A stretch of DNA of 64,000 nucleotides from Ectobius pallidus (GCA_964059195.1 CAXKWD010000003.1:201276174-201340173); one strand, 5' to 3'. Numbered from the stretch's first letter, positions 41,801 to 48,999 are shown. Made by a program: numbers and translations. Notes: generated by a model from the letters alone, not told the origin.

Positions 41801-43152
41801 CAAACTTATGGAGGATACGGCTAATTTTCCCCGACGTTGCGCCCATGTATGGTATGCAGTCCTATAAATACACGCCATCTAATCCCGGCATTTCATTCTC
41901 CTTGACAATGAAGCCTCAGTTTGGTTTCGAAACGTCGGAATTAATCCAATTCACCACCTGGTTAGTAGCCCGGGAAAATATCATATATTACCAGCACCAG
42001 TAAGTTCTCGTGTTTGTCTCATAACTCTTTGAAATTAAATGTTCATAACATTAATTAATTTCTTTGTACCGTAGTGTTTATCTGGAGCCAGGAGGAGCCT
42101 CAAAACATGGGAGCCTGGAGTTACATGAAACCAAGATTTGAAAATCTCATTGGACGAAGAGTAAGTACAACAAATTTCAATAAAAAAGCAGATCATTTCA
42201 AATTATAAAACACTGTAGGCTTTCACGGTCAGAGTCAATATAAAAAAAAGTGGGCGTGGAACGCAACGCGACAGAAGTGAAACTTGTTTTAATTTTTGGA
42301 TATTTAAATTTTGGATTATTGGATTTTTTCAATTTTGGATTGTTGGGCTTTTTAATATTGGGTTTTTGGACTTTTTAAATTTTGGATTTTGGATTTTTTA
42401 AATTGTTCTTTTAATTTTTAATTTTGGAATTTTAGATTTTTTAATTTTGGATTTTTTAAATTTTAGATCTTTTATTTTGTTATAGACTATTTTAAATTTT
42501 TTATAATTTTAGATTTTTTAAATTTTGGATTATTAATTTTTTTAATTTTGGATTTAAAAAAAATATATTTTGAATTTTTGAAGTCTTTTAATTTTTAATT
42601 TTTTAATTTTGGATATTTGGATTTTTTAATTTTTAATTTTTATTTCAATATTTTGGATTTCTAGATTTTTTTAATTTTGGATTTTTTTATTTTCGATTTT
42701 TAAATTTTGGATCGTTGAATTTTTTATTTTTTTATTTTGAATTTTTAGATTTTTAAAATTTTGGGTTTTCGATTTTTTAATTTTGAATTTTTGGATTTTT
42801 TAAATTTTGGATAATTGAATTGATTGTTTTCTGTGCAGTCCGTTCCGTTACACCTCACTAATATCGTGACGATTTTGAGCGTTACACTAGCTCTCTATTT
42901 ATCCCTACCGCGGCTAAAGAAGTTTCACTTCAAAAATATTTTGGAACTAGATAAGTTACCTCATTATGTATTAATGGTATGGTATGGCTTTTTATGTAAA
43001 AAGAGACATGATGCTGTCTCTAATACCTTTGTCATGTTTTACAGCTGAAATATGTTGGAAGAGGACCACTAGCTACGCCAGCTGTTGGAATTGGTCAGTG
43101 GCATCAGAGAGAAGCAAAAGAAGTCACAATTAAACCATTCACTCTGCGATAA
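26714..43152 (+). CDS. 2-oxoadipate dehydrogenase E1 (DHTKD1), last eight exons
   Basis: Exons 26,714-26,834; 26,913-27,052; 31,461-31,617; 34,244-34,446; 37,756-37,876; 40,799-40,987; 42,075-42,160 and 43,045-43,152 join in phase into 374 codons ending in TAA. All seven introns are GT/AG, of 78; 4,408; 2,626; 3,309; 2,922; 1,087 and 884 bases. The product covers the transketolase-like pyrimidine-binding domain and the 2-oxoglutarate-dehydrogenase-type C-terminal domain. DHTKD1, not OGDH, is indicated by [15 protein letters not shown] and [18 protein letters not shown], where OGDH has FGDF.N.AQ and HG.EG.GPEHSSARPERF. DHTKD1 is a thiamine-diphosphate enzyme of the mitochondrial matrix that decarboxylates 2-oxoadipate in lysine and tryptophan breakdown, working with E2 and E3. 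The N-terminal half (mitochondrial signal, ThDP-binding domain) is not in the window. Introns are loaded with TEs, but no exon shows a stop or frameshift. Confidence 0.95.
26913..27052 (+). CDS. DHTKD1 exon b
   Basis: Only 78 bases after exon a. Encodes [19 protein letters not shown], the conserved GQD-x-x-RGTF-x-x-RH signature of E1 dehydrogenases, then [16 protein letters not shown]. The donor GTCAGA is weak. Confidence 0.93.
27110..28030 (-). mobile_element. LINE 3' coding remnant, split by a TIR element
   Basis: Minus-strand translation of 28,020-27,860 gives [20 protein letters not shown] and [11 protein letters not shown]. After the insertion, 27,330-27,115 gives [33 protein letters not shown] and [13 protein letters not shown]. 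These are the standard C-terminal motifs of non-LTR reverse transcriptases (YGCETW, RI.W.GH, GRPR.RW). The two halves are separated by the element at 27,329-27,851. Stops are present, so it is dead. It lies antisense in DHTKD1 intron 2. Confidence 0.85.
27329..27851. mobile_element. TIR element with (C/G)GACTATAAGACGC ends, copy 1
   Basis: Left TACGGACTATAAGACGC and right GCGTCTTATAGTCTGC are inverse. It is inserted in an antisense LINE. It is related to 35,725-36,226 and 50,948-53,017. The superfamily is not assigned. Confidence 0.7.
28031..28358. other. Intronic AT-rich stretch
   Basis: Within DHTKD1 intron 2. No gene or clear repeat was seen. Confidence 0.4.
28632..28892 (-). mobile_element. 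tRNA-derived SINE, family A, minus strand
   Basis: Reverse complement of the family core (GGCCGTTAATGGTG) and of the TCAGAAAAATCTGA.TTAGG block. The head near 28,860-28,890 keeps a decayed B box region. It is inserted in the unknown transposon ORF. Confidence 0.85.
29075..29200 (-). mobile_element. SINE family B fragment, minus strand
   Basis: Shares, in complement, TGGGAGTCTCAACCCTAAGG, CACATGAAGGTGGTCAG and the GCTGTGACATAGTGGTTGAG head word with the copy at 19,056. It is bordered by a C run at 29,191-29,202. Confidence 0.65.
29681..30325. mobile_element. TIR element with TAGACCTGGGATTTTAAGGC ends
   Basis: Right tip GCCTAAAATCCCAGGTCTA is the inverse. The interior is full of GCCTATTTT(G/A)/GTGCCTAAAA words, typical of subterminal transposase-binding repeats in hAT-like MITEs. 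No ORF. Confidence 0.75.
30521..30832 (+). mobile_element. tRNA-derived SINE, family A
   Basis: Head decayed (CCGCCTGCATGAACTCATCA), body with AAATTTTTCTGAGGTAGGGA and GGCCATGGGTGTCGG. Duplication ATGTCTAA(C/T)AG at 30,510-30,520 and 30,833-30,843. Confidence 0.88.
30845..31460. other. Intronic stretch with TTG/TTA microsatellite
   Basis: 31,350-31,395 is a (GTT)n(ATT)n run. Otherwise no gene is seen. It forms the end of DHTKD1 intron 2. Confidence 0.4.
31461..31617 (+). CDS. DHTKD1 exon c
   Basis: Follows TTTATTTCAG. Encodes [33 protein letters not shown] and IDTYITGGE. The YG(M/Y)S and WEAQFGDF motifs contact thiamine diphosphate in the family. Donor GTGAGT; a hAT MITE begins 22 bases downstream. 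Confidence 0.95.
31639..32137. mobile_element. hAT MITE, 499 bp, 8-bp target duplication
   Basis: Tips CAGTGATGGGAA and TTCCCATCACTG (one base offset) are flanked by CCTACAGC at 31,631-31,638 and 32,138-32,145. Many AATTACAATTAC words are inside. It starts 22 bases after a DHTKD1 exon. Confidence 0.88.
32200..32881. mobile_element. Tigger/pogo-like MITE, 682 bp, TA target site
   Basis: Tips CAATCAACCCTCGATATAAT and the complement of ATTATATCGAGGGTTGACTG are flanked by TA (32,198-32,199; 32,882-32,883). The CAGTCAACCCTCGATATAA-type end is characteristic of Tc1/mariner-superfamily Tigger-like elements. GTGCCA words repeat internally. No ORF. Confidence 0.85.
33173..33196. repeat. (ATA)n microsatellite
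   Basis: Eight triplets in DHTKD1 intron 3. Confidence 0.9.
33200..34175 (+). mobile_element. Decayed Helitron containing a smaller TIR element
   Basis: AATGTCCAGCAAAATCTACT, CAGAAATCTGAAATTTTAA and GTTATGAGTGAAAAACTGGC match the Helitrons at 38,653 and 58,274. The end TTAATTATCGTGGGCGTAG is a degraded form of their GC hairpin. 33,687-34,063 interrupts it. Confidence 0.7.
33687..34063. mobile_element. MITE with AATAAAAACACTTTCCTTAA ends
   Basis: The right tip is the complement (TTAAGGAAAGTGTTTTTATT). It is 377 bp, non-coding, and inserted in the Helitron remnant. Confidence 0.75.
34244..34446 (+). CDS. DHTKD1 exon d
   Basis: Follows TTGTATTCCAG. Encodes [36 protein letters not shown] and [15 protein letters not shown]. 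Donor GTAAAG. It is the most diagnostic exon for DHTKD1. Confidence 0.96.
34533..35180. mobile_element. MITE with TATGACCTAAA repeats, copy 2
   Basis: Tips ACTAGGGTTCGGATGTTTAT and complement. TATGACCTAAAAAA and AATATGACC words recur. Same family as 26,128-26,602. Confidence 0.8.
35181..35724 (+). repeat. Penelope-type PLTR-like repeat with hammerhead-like motif
   Basis: 35,587-35,621 contains CAGAAGA, T, a perfect 7-bp stem GGCAGCA/TGCTGCC with a 5-base loop, then GAAAGCTT. Downstream, CCGGTTGGAAGCCCGAGAAA matches the terminal words of the Penelope-like element at 41,000-42,000 (GGTTAGTAGCCCGGGAAAA). The core reads CAGAAGA where a hammerhead needs CUGANGA, so it is probably inactive. Confidence 0.5.
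35725..36226. mobile_element. TIR element with ..GGACCATAAGACGC-type ends, copy 2
   Basis: Tips TACTGTATTTTTCAGACTAA and the complement of TTATGGTCCGAAAAATACAGTA. The interior (35,930-36,060) is homologous, inverted, to 51,090-51,220, so it is the same family as 50,948-53,017. It lies in DHTKD1 intron 4. Confidence 0.8.
36320..36740 (-). mobile_element. tRNA-derived SINE, family D, minus strand
   Basis: Read on the minus strand, it starts near 36,740 with CCACCGCTGTGGCGTAGGGG and GGGTTCGAATCCTGGTCGGG (B box), giving a tRNA head and an unrelated body. This is a fourth SINE family; only one copy is seen. In DHTKD1 intron 4. Confidence 0.75.
36927..37711. mobile_element. TIR element with ACTTCCTCTGCCC ends
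   Basis: The left tip ACTTCCTCTGCCC (36,927-36,939) and right tip GGGCAGAGGAAGT (37,699-37,711) are perfect inverses. An internal second GGTAGAGGAAGT lies at 36,956-36,967. The body (CTCGAAAACGGCTCTAACGA, AGCCACCCACT) recurs at 57,715-58,060. Non-coding, superfamily unknown. Confidence 0.75.
37756..37876 (+). CDS. DHTKD1 exon e
   Basis: Follows AATTTCAG. Encodes [20 protein letters not shown] and TFSPVI, the RKPL-(I/V) strand typical of the family. It lies 45 bases after the end of a TIR element (36,927-37,711). Confidence 0.95.
37975..38545 (+). mobile_element. 5'-truncated LINE 3' end
   Basis: Broken frames encode [14 protein letters not shown] and [14 protein letters not shown], the usual C-terminal motif of Jockey/CR1-group reverse transcriptase ORFs. 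The 3' UTR ends ACACCAGAGGGAAATATAAA with an AAATATGAAA tail. In DHTKD1 intron 5. Confidence 0.75.
38653..39490 (-). mobile_element. Non-autonomous Helitron, 838 bp, complete
   Basis: Minus strand: starts TCTCTATACCTATATTT (39,490) and ends with hairpin CGCGGGCGAAGCCGCGGGC, then ACATG and CTAG (38,653). The flanking bases are A before the 5' TC and T after CTAG, as required for Helitron insertion between A and T. There are (TGAC) repeats near the 5' end. No Rep/helicase. It is a close copy of the Helitron at 58,274-61,249 and shows that element's empty site. Confidence 0.9.
39530..39660 (+). repeat. Penelope-type repeat with hammerhead-like motif
   Basis: 39,551-39,586: AAAGAT, stem GGCTGC/GTAGCC (one mismatch), then GAAAGCTT, and further on CACCAGGCTGAAATACCAGG. 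It is the same arrangement as at 35,587, more decayed. Confidence 0.4.
39759..40050. mobile_element. TIR element (292 bp) carrying a tRNA-like sequence
   Basis: Left arm AAGCTTTCATGAACCACAG, then ACATGAGAATATTATAGGAGA (39,759-39,820). The right arm (39,989-40,050) is its complement with few changes, giving about 62-bp TIRs around a 170-bp core. (TA)n lies on both sides. A second, solo copy of the right arm is at 55,400-55,450, so the TIR belongs to a dispersed family. Confidence 0.82.
39909..39981 (+). tRNA. tRNA-like sequence, probably a pseudo-tRNA (anticodon loop would give GAA)
   Basis: D stem GCTC/GAGC is perfect. The anticodon stem TTGGT/GCCAA has one G-U and encloses GCGAATA (anticodon position GAA, Phe-type). 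The T stem CTGGG/CCCAG with loop TTCAAGT is perfect. A box (TAGCTCAGTTGATAGAGCA) and B box (GGTTCAAGTCC) are intact, so pol III could in principle read it. The acceptor stem pairs at only about four of seven positions, and the base before the anticodon is C instead of T, so it is unlikely to be a working tRNA. Confidence 0.6.
40060..40798. other. Intronic stretch without recognised element
   Basis: End of DHTKD1 intron 5. No gene or clear repeat. Confidence 0.4.
40799..40987 (+). CDS. DHTKD1 exon f
   Basis: Encodes [48 protein letters not shown] and KYKNAK, the C-terminal domain with the conserved (R/V)(V/L)E.L.PFP element. The donor GTAAGT is duplicated 1 kb downstream by a Penelope insertion. 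Confidence 0.95.
41000..41999 (-). mobile_element. Truncated Penelope-like element with inverted PLTRs and 12-bp target duplication
   Basis: Inverted copies of a roughly 130-150-bp pseudo-LTR (41,000-41,135 and 41,850-41,990; shared words ATATTTTCCCGGGCTACTAA, TCCGACGTTTCGAAACC) flank a GIY-YIG coding remnant. GTAAGTTCTCGT occurs at 40,988-40,999 and again at 42,000-42,011 as target duplication. The repeats contain GAAACGTC next to a TTGACAATGA word, a decayed hammerhead-type core. The reverse transcriptase domain is missing. Confidence 0.88.
41341..41855 (-). pseudogene. Penelope GIY-YIG endonuclease fragment
   Basis: Minus strand: [20 protein letters not shown], then [56 protein letters not shown]. 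This is the linker and the GIY-YIG nuclease (GVY...YIG, with R and H of the catalytic core) that forms the C-terminus of Penelope-like reverse transcriptases. A TGA after SSNF (41,514) precedes [14 protein letters not shown] in the same frame, so the domain end is cut by a nonsense change. The upstream RT was lost, probably by 5' truncation at insertion. Confidence 0.9.
42075..42160 (+). CDS. DHTKD1 exon g
   Basis: Follows TTTGTACCGTAG. Encodes [20 protein letters not shown] and FENLIGRR. WxQEEPxNMG is a hallmark of the E1 C-terminal domain. Donor GTAAGT. Confidence 0.95.
42285..42830. repeat. T-rich, C-poor low-complexity tract
   Basis: Irregular repetition of TTTTAAATTTTGGATTTTT for about 545 bases in DHTKD1 intron 7. 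Cytosine is nearly absent from the + strand. Probably an expanded simple repeat; no coding content. Confidence 0.85.
43045..43152 (+). CDS. DHTKD1 last exon
   Basis: Follows TTTTACAG. Encodes [35 protein letters not shown] and then TAA at 43,150. It has the YVGR.P...PA.G family ending. Confidence 0.95.
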   Translation: MKYVGRGPLATPAVGIGQWHQREAKEVTIKPFTLR

Positions 43153-43800
43153 TCCATATTGTTTATATTTTATTAATGTCAAAAGAAATTAAAATTGTTT
43201 TCTTAAGCTGTGGTACTTTATTTACACTTAACAGATCTCCATGACACTGAACCAATGACTTCACACCATCTTTATCAGGTCAACATTGCTGGTACTATTC
43301 ATATCCTTGGTAATCCCACAAGAGTTTAAGGGTTTATCAATATATTTGTAAAATCGAGTTGGATTTATTAAGTTGATTCCATGAATAAAAAGTTAACAAA
43401 TAATAAATACTTTCTTACTTTGTTATATAAAAATAAAACTACACCTGCGAGATCATGGCATACTATGACTCAACCATCCATGAATCGATTCGAGTTACCA
43501 TGTTGTGACCAGAGCTACCAATGGTGCATATAAGACATAGTTAACCTAATTCAGGTAAGCTAACAGCAGAACAGAATAAAAGCACATGAACTGGCTTGCA
43601 CCGAATTGAAATTGTGTTTTTAATTAATGGACATTTATATTATTTCAATTTCCAAACAGGTTATGTTGTATAAAATAATGTGTTTTTATTGAGTTTTTTG
43701 GCACAGCATGTGACATATTAATCATGGCATGTTGATGCCTTATGTATCCAGCTAACGTTTTATCAGATAAAATCACATCCTCATATTAATAGCAAGCATT
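43153..43800 (+). other. DHTKD1 3' UTR and downstream sequence
   Basis: AT-rich. 43,300-43,340 (TCCCACAAGAGTTTAAG.GTTTATCAATA) and 43,440-43,560 (GAGATCATGGCATACTATGA, GATTCGAGTTACCATGTTGT, GGTGCATATAAGA) recur at 56,820-57,060, so a TE fragment related to the hAT element at 56,706 begins close to the gene end. Confidence 0.55.
43384..43389 (+). terminator. Candidate polyadenylation signal of DHTKD1
   Basis: First canonical AATAAA after the stop codon, 232 bases downstream, with TTTGTTATAT about 30 bases beyond. This is a prediction from position only. Confidence 0.45.
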
Positions 43801-43899
43801 TTATAAGATAAACGATCGTGATTGGTCTATATCTGAGGAATTACTAAACATTAATGGCTAATTTTGTTAAAATAGATGTTCAATACTGTTGAGCTCGAT

Positions 43900-44020
43900 C
43901 AAAGAAATAGAATAAATATGAAACCAGTTGCTCAACTTTGATATATTTTGTGATTTGACACCTAGGCTTTTCGTTGCCTTTACACCATCTTCAGCGTATC
44001 AGACGATCATGATTAAGTGA
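43900..44020 (-). repeat. Penelope-type repeat with hammerhead-like motif, minus strand
   Basis: Minus strand: CTGAAGA (43,994-43,988), a weak stem GGTG/CAAC, GAAA (43,972-43,969), then a CCTAGG word and GTGTC. The core CUGANGA and GAAA are intact but stem II has a mismatch. GATCGTGATT and CAGACGATCATGATTAA lie on either side. Confidence 0.4.
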
Positions 44021-45850
44021 TTTATATGTCTATTTTGAATTTCAATAAATGTACTACCTAGCTTAAAAGGCCTGGCATCACCCAGTTTTTATTTTGTAAT
44101 TTGAAATTAATTTATGAAGGACTTTCGAATTTCAAACTCCTGGGCCTTGTATAATATGTATGTAGAACTTGAAATGAGGAAGAACGACTTATCACACTCA
44201 CACTATTCCCTCAGAAAATGCTAGATATAGCTTTTTATGGCTCATAGAGGATGTTGAATGTTGCATTCCGTTGCTTCTACACACCATGGCTGGGAGGGAT
44301 TAAAATAAGAAGAAACATAAATTCCAATTACATAAGATTGTAGCCTATTGTCTTGACGGAAAATTTTATTTCTCACTCTCATAGGACTGAAAATGTTCTA
44401 TCCTACTTTGTCTTCTTGTAGATGTTTAGGGCCTATGATAAACATCCCTATAAAAAACGTACAGCTATGAGTGACGTATCAGTGGACAGGAATTTTTACA
44501 GACTTCTCATATAGCATACTCATTGGCACATACTTAAGCTGTTCCTACAATACGACCGCTTATTCTACATCAAAATATGAATTTAGAAAACAATATTTTC
44601 CATGTCGATGGTAGAGAAAGTTATGTGACTGCTTCACATTGTGTTTTATTTTCGTGGACTTCATTCTTCCAGAATTATTCTCACCAATGTATTACATTGA
44701 TAGCATCAGAATTTGTTAAAGCCCAGTATTATATAATTCCCAAATCCCTATCTGAACACTGTAAACAATACACTGTTGTCATGATAACTGAATTGCATTT
44801 CATTTTTTCAGTATATTATTTTCAGAAATTATACAATTTTTCAATGGAAGGAGTGGCTTGTTTGAATTTTAATTTTGACCGTGTTACTTTCTGGGCTTAA
44901 CTGGGTATGTGTACAAAATTTCATGCAAATTGTTTAAGAAATGTAGATTTTTTTTGTTATGAAAACATGCGACAGCAGAACTCTCATACTGTGCCTCATT
45001 TCACATTTCCGACTTTTCCCGTGGATTTTCCAAAAATTTTCTTTCATACAAACCTTGTCCTGACAATTACGAATACAACAAAAAAGAAATCAGCCATATT
45101 AAGATTAATTTTATCAGTGAAAATGGCGTTCGCATACTCGTGTGTACTCTATAAGTACAAAGATTAATATTAATTGTATGTTGAAATAAACAATCAGTTC
45201 ATTATTTCATAGAATTAAAGAAAAGTTAAGAATCATTAAGTTCAATTAAAGAAACTTGTTTTAGTAAGAAAAGAGTTAAACTTTCAAGTTAGAAGTTTAT
45301 TTATCAAAGTTACATTTACTTCAATATTTCATTTCAATTTCATTAATGCTTAAATGTACTAATTTAATTTTAAATAATAATATTTTTTATTACTTTTATT
45401 AATCTATTGTGTGCATGAGCTTTACCTATGTGCATGATCCTAAAATAGGTCTGCAGTGCCTTACCTGCTATACCATGCCAATCCTGACAACTTAGGCACT
45501 TTGCGATTAGCTACCAAGAGTACCCAACAGAACTGGTTGTAGACTATTCTTCAAACAGTTAAACATACTTCTACCAAGTATTTATATATATGAAACCCTA
45601 ATATCTATGAAAAATAATTTGCATGCATATTCAACTAACTCAGAATTACACTCCTACAATACTAGGAATAAGTATGCTCTGTTCACACAAATGCCTACCA
45701 GAAAAGTTTCCTCTACACTGCTACGGCTGTAGCATTGAACGGATATTATGTTGAAAAGTAGGGTTTTGTAGCCAAAAGATTGGGGAATAATATGTTGTAT
45801 TCGAATCCTGAATAAAACCAACCTGCTTTAAGAAAAAAAATGTGTTGCAT
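44021..45850. other. Long stretch without recognised gene
   Basis: ORFs of 107 and 86 codons (44,577-44,900; 44,907-45,167) have no recognisable motif, and codon content fits AT-rich noise. 45,540-45,690 contains decayed pieces reading like a LINE 3' coding end (near TACTAGGAATAAGTATGCTC). No confident feature. Confidence 0.35.
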
Positions 45851-46052
45851 TACTTATTGAACGACCCTCGTACTATTTACCCTCAATTAAACAACAATAT
45901 AATCCGGCAGACCACAAAAGGAAATGCCGAATTTTGACTCGCCAGTGCCTCAATGCCAGTATAAATTTCTGTAAGAAAAGAACATTCACAACATTACAGT
46001 TATTTACAGTTTTTCTAATTAAGTAGGTCATCAGAATCCGGGCCCTGGTAAT
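45851..46052. repeat. hAT-like end fragment
   Basis: The right tip CAGAATCCGGGCCCTGGTAA resembles the AAATCCGGGCCCTA tip of the hAT element at 24,826. The left part resembles 110-170. A matching left tip was not found. Confidence 0.4.
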
Positions 46053-46373
46053 GATCATAATGTATGGGAGAAAACATAAAAGAGATCAATCACAAATACC
46101 TAACAGCATCCATTGCTTATGAGAGAGAAAGAAGAAGAAAGCAAACTGTCAAAAGATTTTTGTTTTAAAGCATTGGATAAATCTTGTCAAAGAGATTGGG
46201 GAAAATGTAAATTTCTGAAGATGGAGCTTGATGATTTTAAGAATTTCAGAAGTTCAGCTATGGGTGAGAGCATACGAATTCAGAGTAATCTGGTTCTGCC
46301 TACTAGATCAGATCTATTGGTCGCCTTTCAATGACAAACTGAAACAATATAACAACAAGACTTTTACAGGAAA
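46053..46373. other. Unassigned stretch
   Basis: A 73-codon charged ORF (46,113-46,334) is not recognised and lacks support as a gene. Confidence 0.3.
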
Positions 46374-46375
46374 TT

Positions 46376-46614
46376 ACCTCCTCGGATTTTTCTGAGGAAG
46401 GGAGGTCTGGCAGGGGTGCACTCAGCCACGTGATTCAAATTGAGTAGTTACTTGATAGAGAAGTAGCGGCTCCGGTCAAGAAAACCACCATTAACGGCCG
46501 TGGGTGTCGGCATGCTGACCACATGCCCCCCAATCCTGCCATCTGCCTACGGGAGATGACGCAGCGGTCGGGTGGTAGGCCAAGTCCCTCCAGGGATGTA
46601 GCGCCACGGAGATT
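46376..46614 (+). mobile_element. tRNA-derived SINE, family A, head missing
   Basis: Begins at CCTCCTCGGATTTTTCTGAG and runs through CACCATTAACGGCCGTGGG to GCGCCACGGAG, then a T run (46,613-46,635). Confidence 0.88.
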
Positions 46615-46635
46615 TTTTTTTTTTTTTTTTTTTTT

Positions 46636-47059
46636 AATGAACAGAAGTAGTTGTCATAATATGCTAGAATGTCCCACCTGTAATTACTATGAAATGGCTG
46701 ATACTGCGATTTGCATTGAAGGTAGAAACAATTAGATACAAGCAATCTATGATAGAAACCATTTAAGTACACATTCACAAGTCGTAGATGTTTACTAGAT
46801 GAAGGTTCAAAATATATTAATCTATTTGGAAGTATATATTCAACATTGATGAGAATGGCATCGTTCCATATGTTTTGAAGGTTTTCCCATTCACGGTGCC
46901 ATGGAGAGATGGCATGATGGAGTGGAGTGATGGAATTTCAACCAGTAGGATATCCGTCGCACCACTTCTCTCCATTTAATCCTAGACAAGTTTTCACGTT
47001 CACGATACGTTTTTTGAGTGACGGTATTCCATTTGGCATGATGGAATGACCATGAATGA
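46636..47059. other. Unassigned stretch
   Basis: No gene or clear repeat found. Confidence 0.35.
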
Positions 47060-47700
47060 CTGGCTTTAGGTTGTAATGTTCCTTAAAACCGGTAAAAAAT
47101 AGTTTTATGCCACGCACTAGGCTCCTCCCACCAAGCTCTGATGGTACCCGCTTGGGGAGGAGGGGTTAAGGATTTCGAATGTCTCCTCTTAGATGGCGTT
47201 GCTAGTGATGCAAAAGGTAAAACTGGGAAAAATTTATTTTTCCTTTATGTCTTCCTTTCCCTCCCTTTCTCTCACCTTCTCCTCGTCCTACCTACCTATT
47301 TGGGACCTATTCCTAATGTTAAATTCTGGTTCGAATGGGATCCGAACTTCTGATTGCTAGCACCGTAACCAATAGCCTTAAACCACTTGCTGAGCGGTGA
47401 AGGGAGAATTCATCTATTTAAGTTTAGGGAGCATTACAGTACATGAGAAATAACAGTTTTGGTGCAAGGGTCATTTTTGGAATATTTTATTTTGTGTACT
47501 TTTGATATCGTGGCAGGGTAATATTCCTAACACTGTGGTTTTGTATATTTTTATGCGTATATGATGAAGGGTACAATTATGGCTTCATGAGGTACAATAG
47601 TGAGGTGTGCATGCTTGGCACGATAGCGAGGGGAAGCAGCCAGCGAGCGGAGTTTGGCTGGTGTGAGGCATTAATCTATCTTTTGTTGAGAGTTCATTTA
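47060..47700. repeat. Dispersed repeat family R
   Basis: Shares with 880-1,300 the words TTTTATGCC(G/A)(T/C)GCAC, GGTACCCGCTTGGGG/GGACCCGCCTGG, the pyrimidine tract with CCTACCTACCTATT and the tRNA-like TAACCAATAGCCTTAA region. Continues with the GGTGCAAGGGT unit at 47,460 and GGGGAAGCAGCCAGCGAGC at 47,633, as at 3,015. Confidence 0.55.
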
Positions 47701-48329
47701 TAAACCCACTTAGTTCATAAAAATATGCAAAATGTAAGAAACACTGTGGAGTGAACACTTAAATAACCTAAAACTAGTTTTATAGAAACTGATATTGGGA
47801 AGGTAGTCCTACCAAGGTATGAATCTAGTGAAGTTTAAGTGTGTTTTTTAAACCATAATATACTAAAACTAGTTACTCATGAGATTTGGCTGCTAGACAG
47901 GGTGGACAGGGGAGTGGTGTGCAGAATCAATCCCATTATGAAGCAGGGCAGGAAACTCGACAACGGTCTACTACAAGTCTCTGCATGCAGACTCCTCATG
48001 TTGTTACATTGGTAATGCTGCAAGCAGCTTTGTATGCACGAAGTTAGTGACAGGTCACACTAGCAGGTAACATAAGGCTTTTGTGCCATGTGCGAGGTTT
48101 GTGACATGATCAAGGTCTGCGCCAGGTTAGGTTAGTGATAGGTAGATCTAGCAGCAATACCATAACCACTGTCAGCATCATCAAGTTTCCTACAATGTTT
48201 CAAAATGAGATCAATTCTTCACACTGGTCTCCTGCCTTCCTCACCTCACCCATTGTCATCACAATCACTGAATCCTGTGAATAACTGGTCTACATTACAT
48301 AATTTGGAACTCTTTCAGAATAGCACAAC

Positions 48330-48540
48330 CATCTATGCTCCGCCATTAGCAACCATACTTCTCCAGTCAAAGAGGAAAAAAAGAGGAACGTCTGGCGCAG
48401 GGTAAAATTTCCCATCGCAGAAGAGATTCAATATGGGACACACTACATCCCGCGCTAATCAGTATATTGCTGCTAAACTAATATAACTGTTCCTAACCTA
48501 ACATAACCTGTCACTGATCTAGAATTTAACGTCACTATTT
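48330..48540. repeat. Dispersed repeat, related to 63,060-63,260
   Basis: TTAGCAACC, GGTAAAATTTCCC, GTATATTGCT and CCTAACCTAACATAAC words are shared in the same order with 63,080-63,240 and in part with 50,400-50,500. Confidence 0.6.
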
Positions 48541-48781
48541 ACCTCAATGTAAAGTTCACAATTTTATTCTTTCAATGTTGAAACGCAGCCTTCTGCCTCT
48601 GATGTAGTCATGAGAATTGTCAAGAGGATTTTTATCAGTTTTGTAATTTCACTATATCATCTAGATTGTTTTCCAAAATAAATTTTAGCAGCTCAATTAA
48701 TTTGCAATATTCATGAACATCAGACCTACAATTGAATACTTTTAGTTCAGTTTCAAGAATTCATTTTTGCTCACAACACAC

Positions 48782-48840
48782 ATGGAGAGAGAGAGAGAAA
48801 AAAAAAAAAAGAGAAAAAGAAAAAAGAGAGGGAAAAAAAA
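48782..48840. repeat. Purine-only (GA/A) tract
   Basis: About 58 bases with almost only A and G on the + strand. It forces the Lys/Arg-rich start of the overlapping ORF at 48,767, which is not a real N-terminus. Confidence 0.9.
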
Positions 48841-48999
48841 ACTACTTCCTTCCACCAGCATGCCAGGGTCGGCACTGAGGGAGAGCCAGTGCTCTCTCCC
48901 CCTCGTGTGCAGCTTCCTATTTGTACATGCACACAACAATTGCCATAAGACAGATTTAGGTTGTGCACCAGCAAAGCTCAGCCCACACTCGCTCACTGG

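Noticed and set aside
26714..43152. Assignment to OGDH instead of DHTKD1
   Set aside because: The diagnostic stretches [15 protein letters not shown] and [18 protein letters not shown] fit DHTKD1 and differ from the OGDH pattern as I know it.
44577..45167. Two adjacent ORFs of 107 and 86 codons downstream of DHTKD1
   Set aside because: No motif, AT-driven composition, no splice or homology support.
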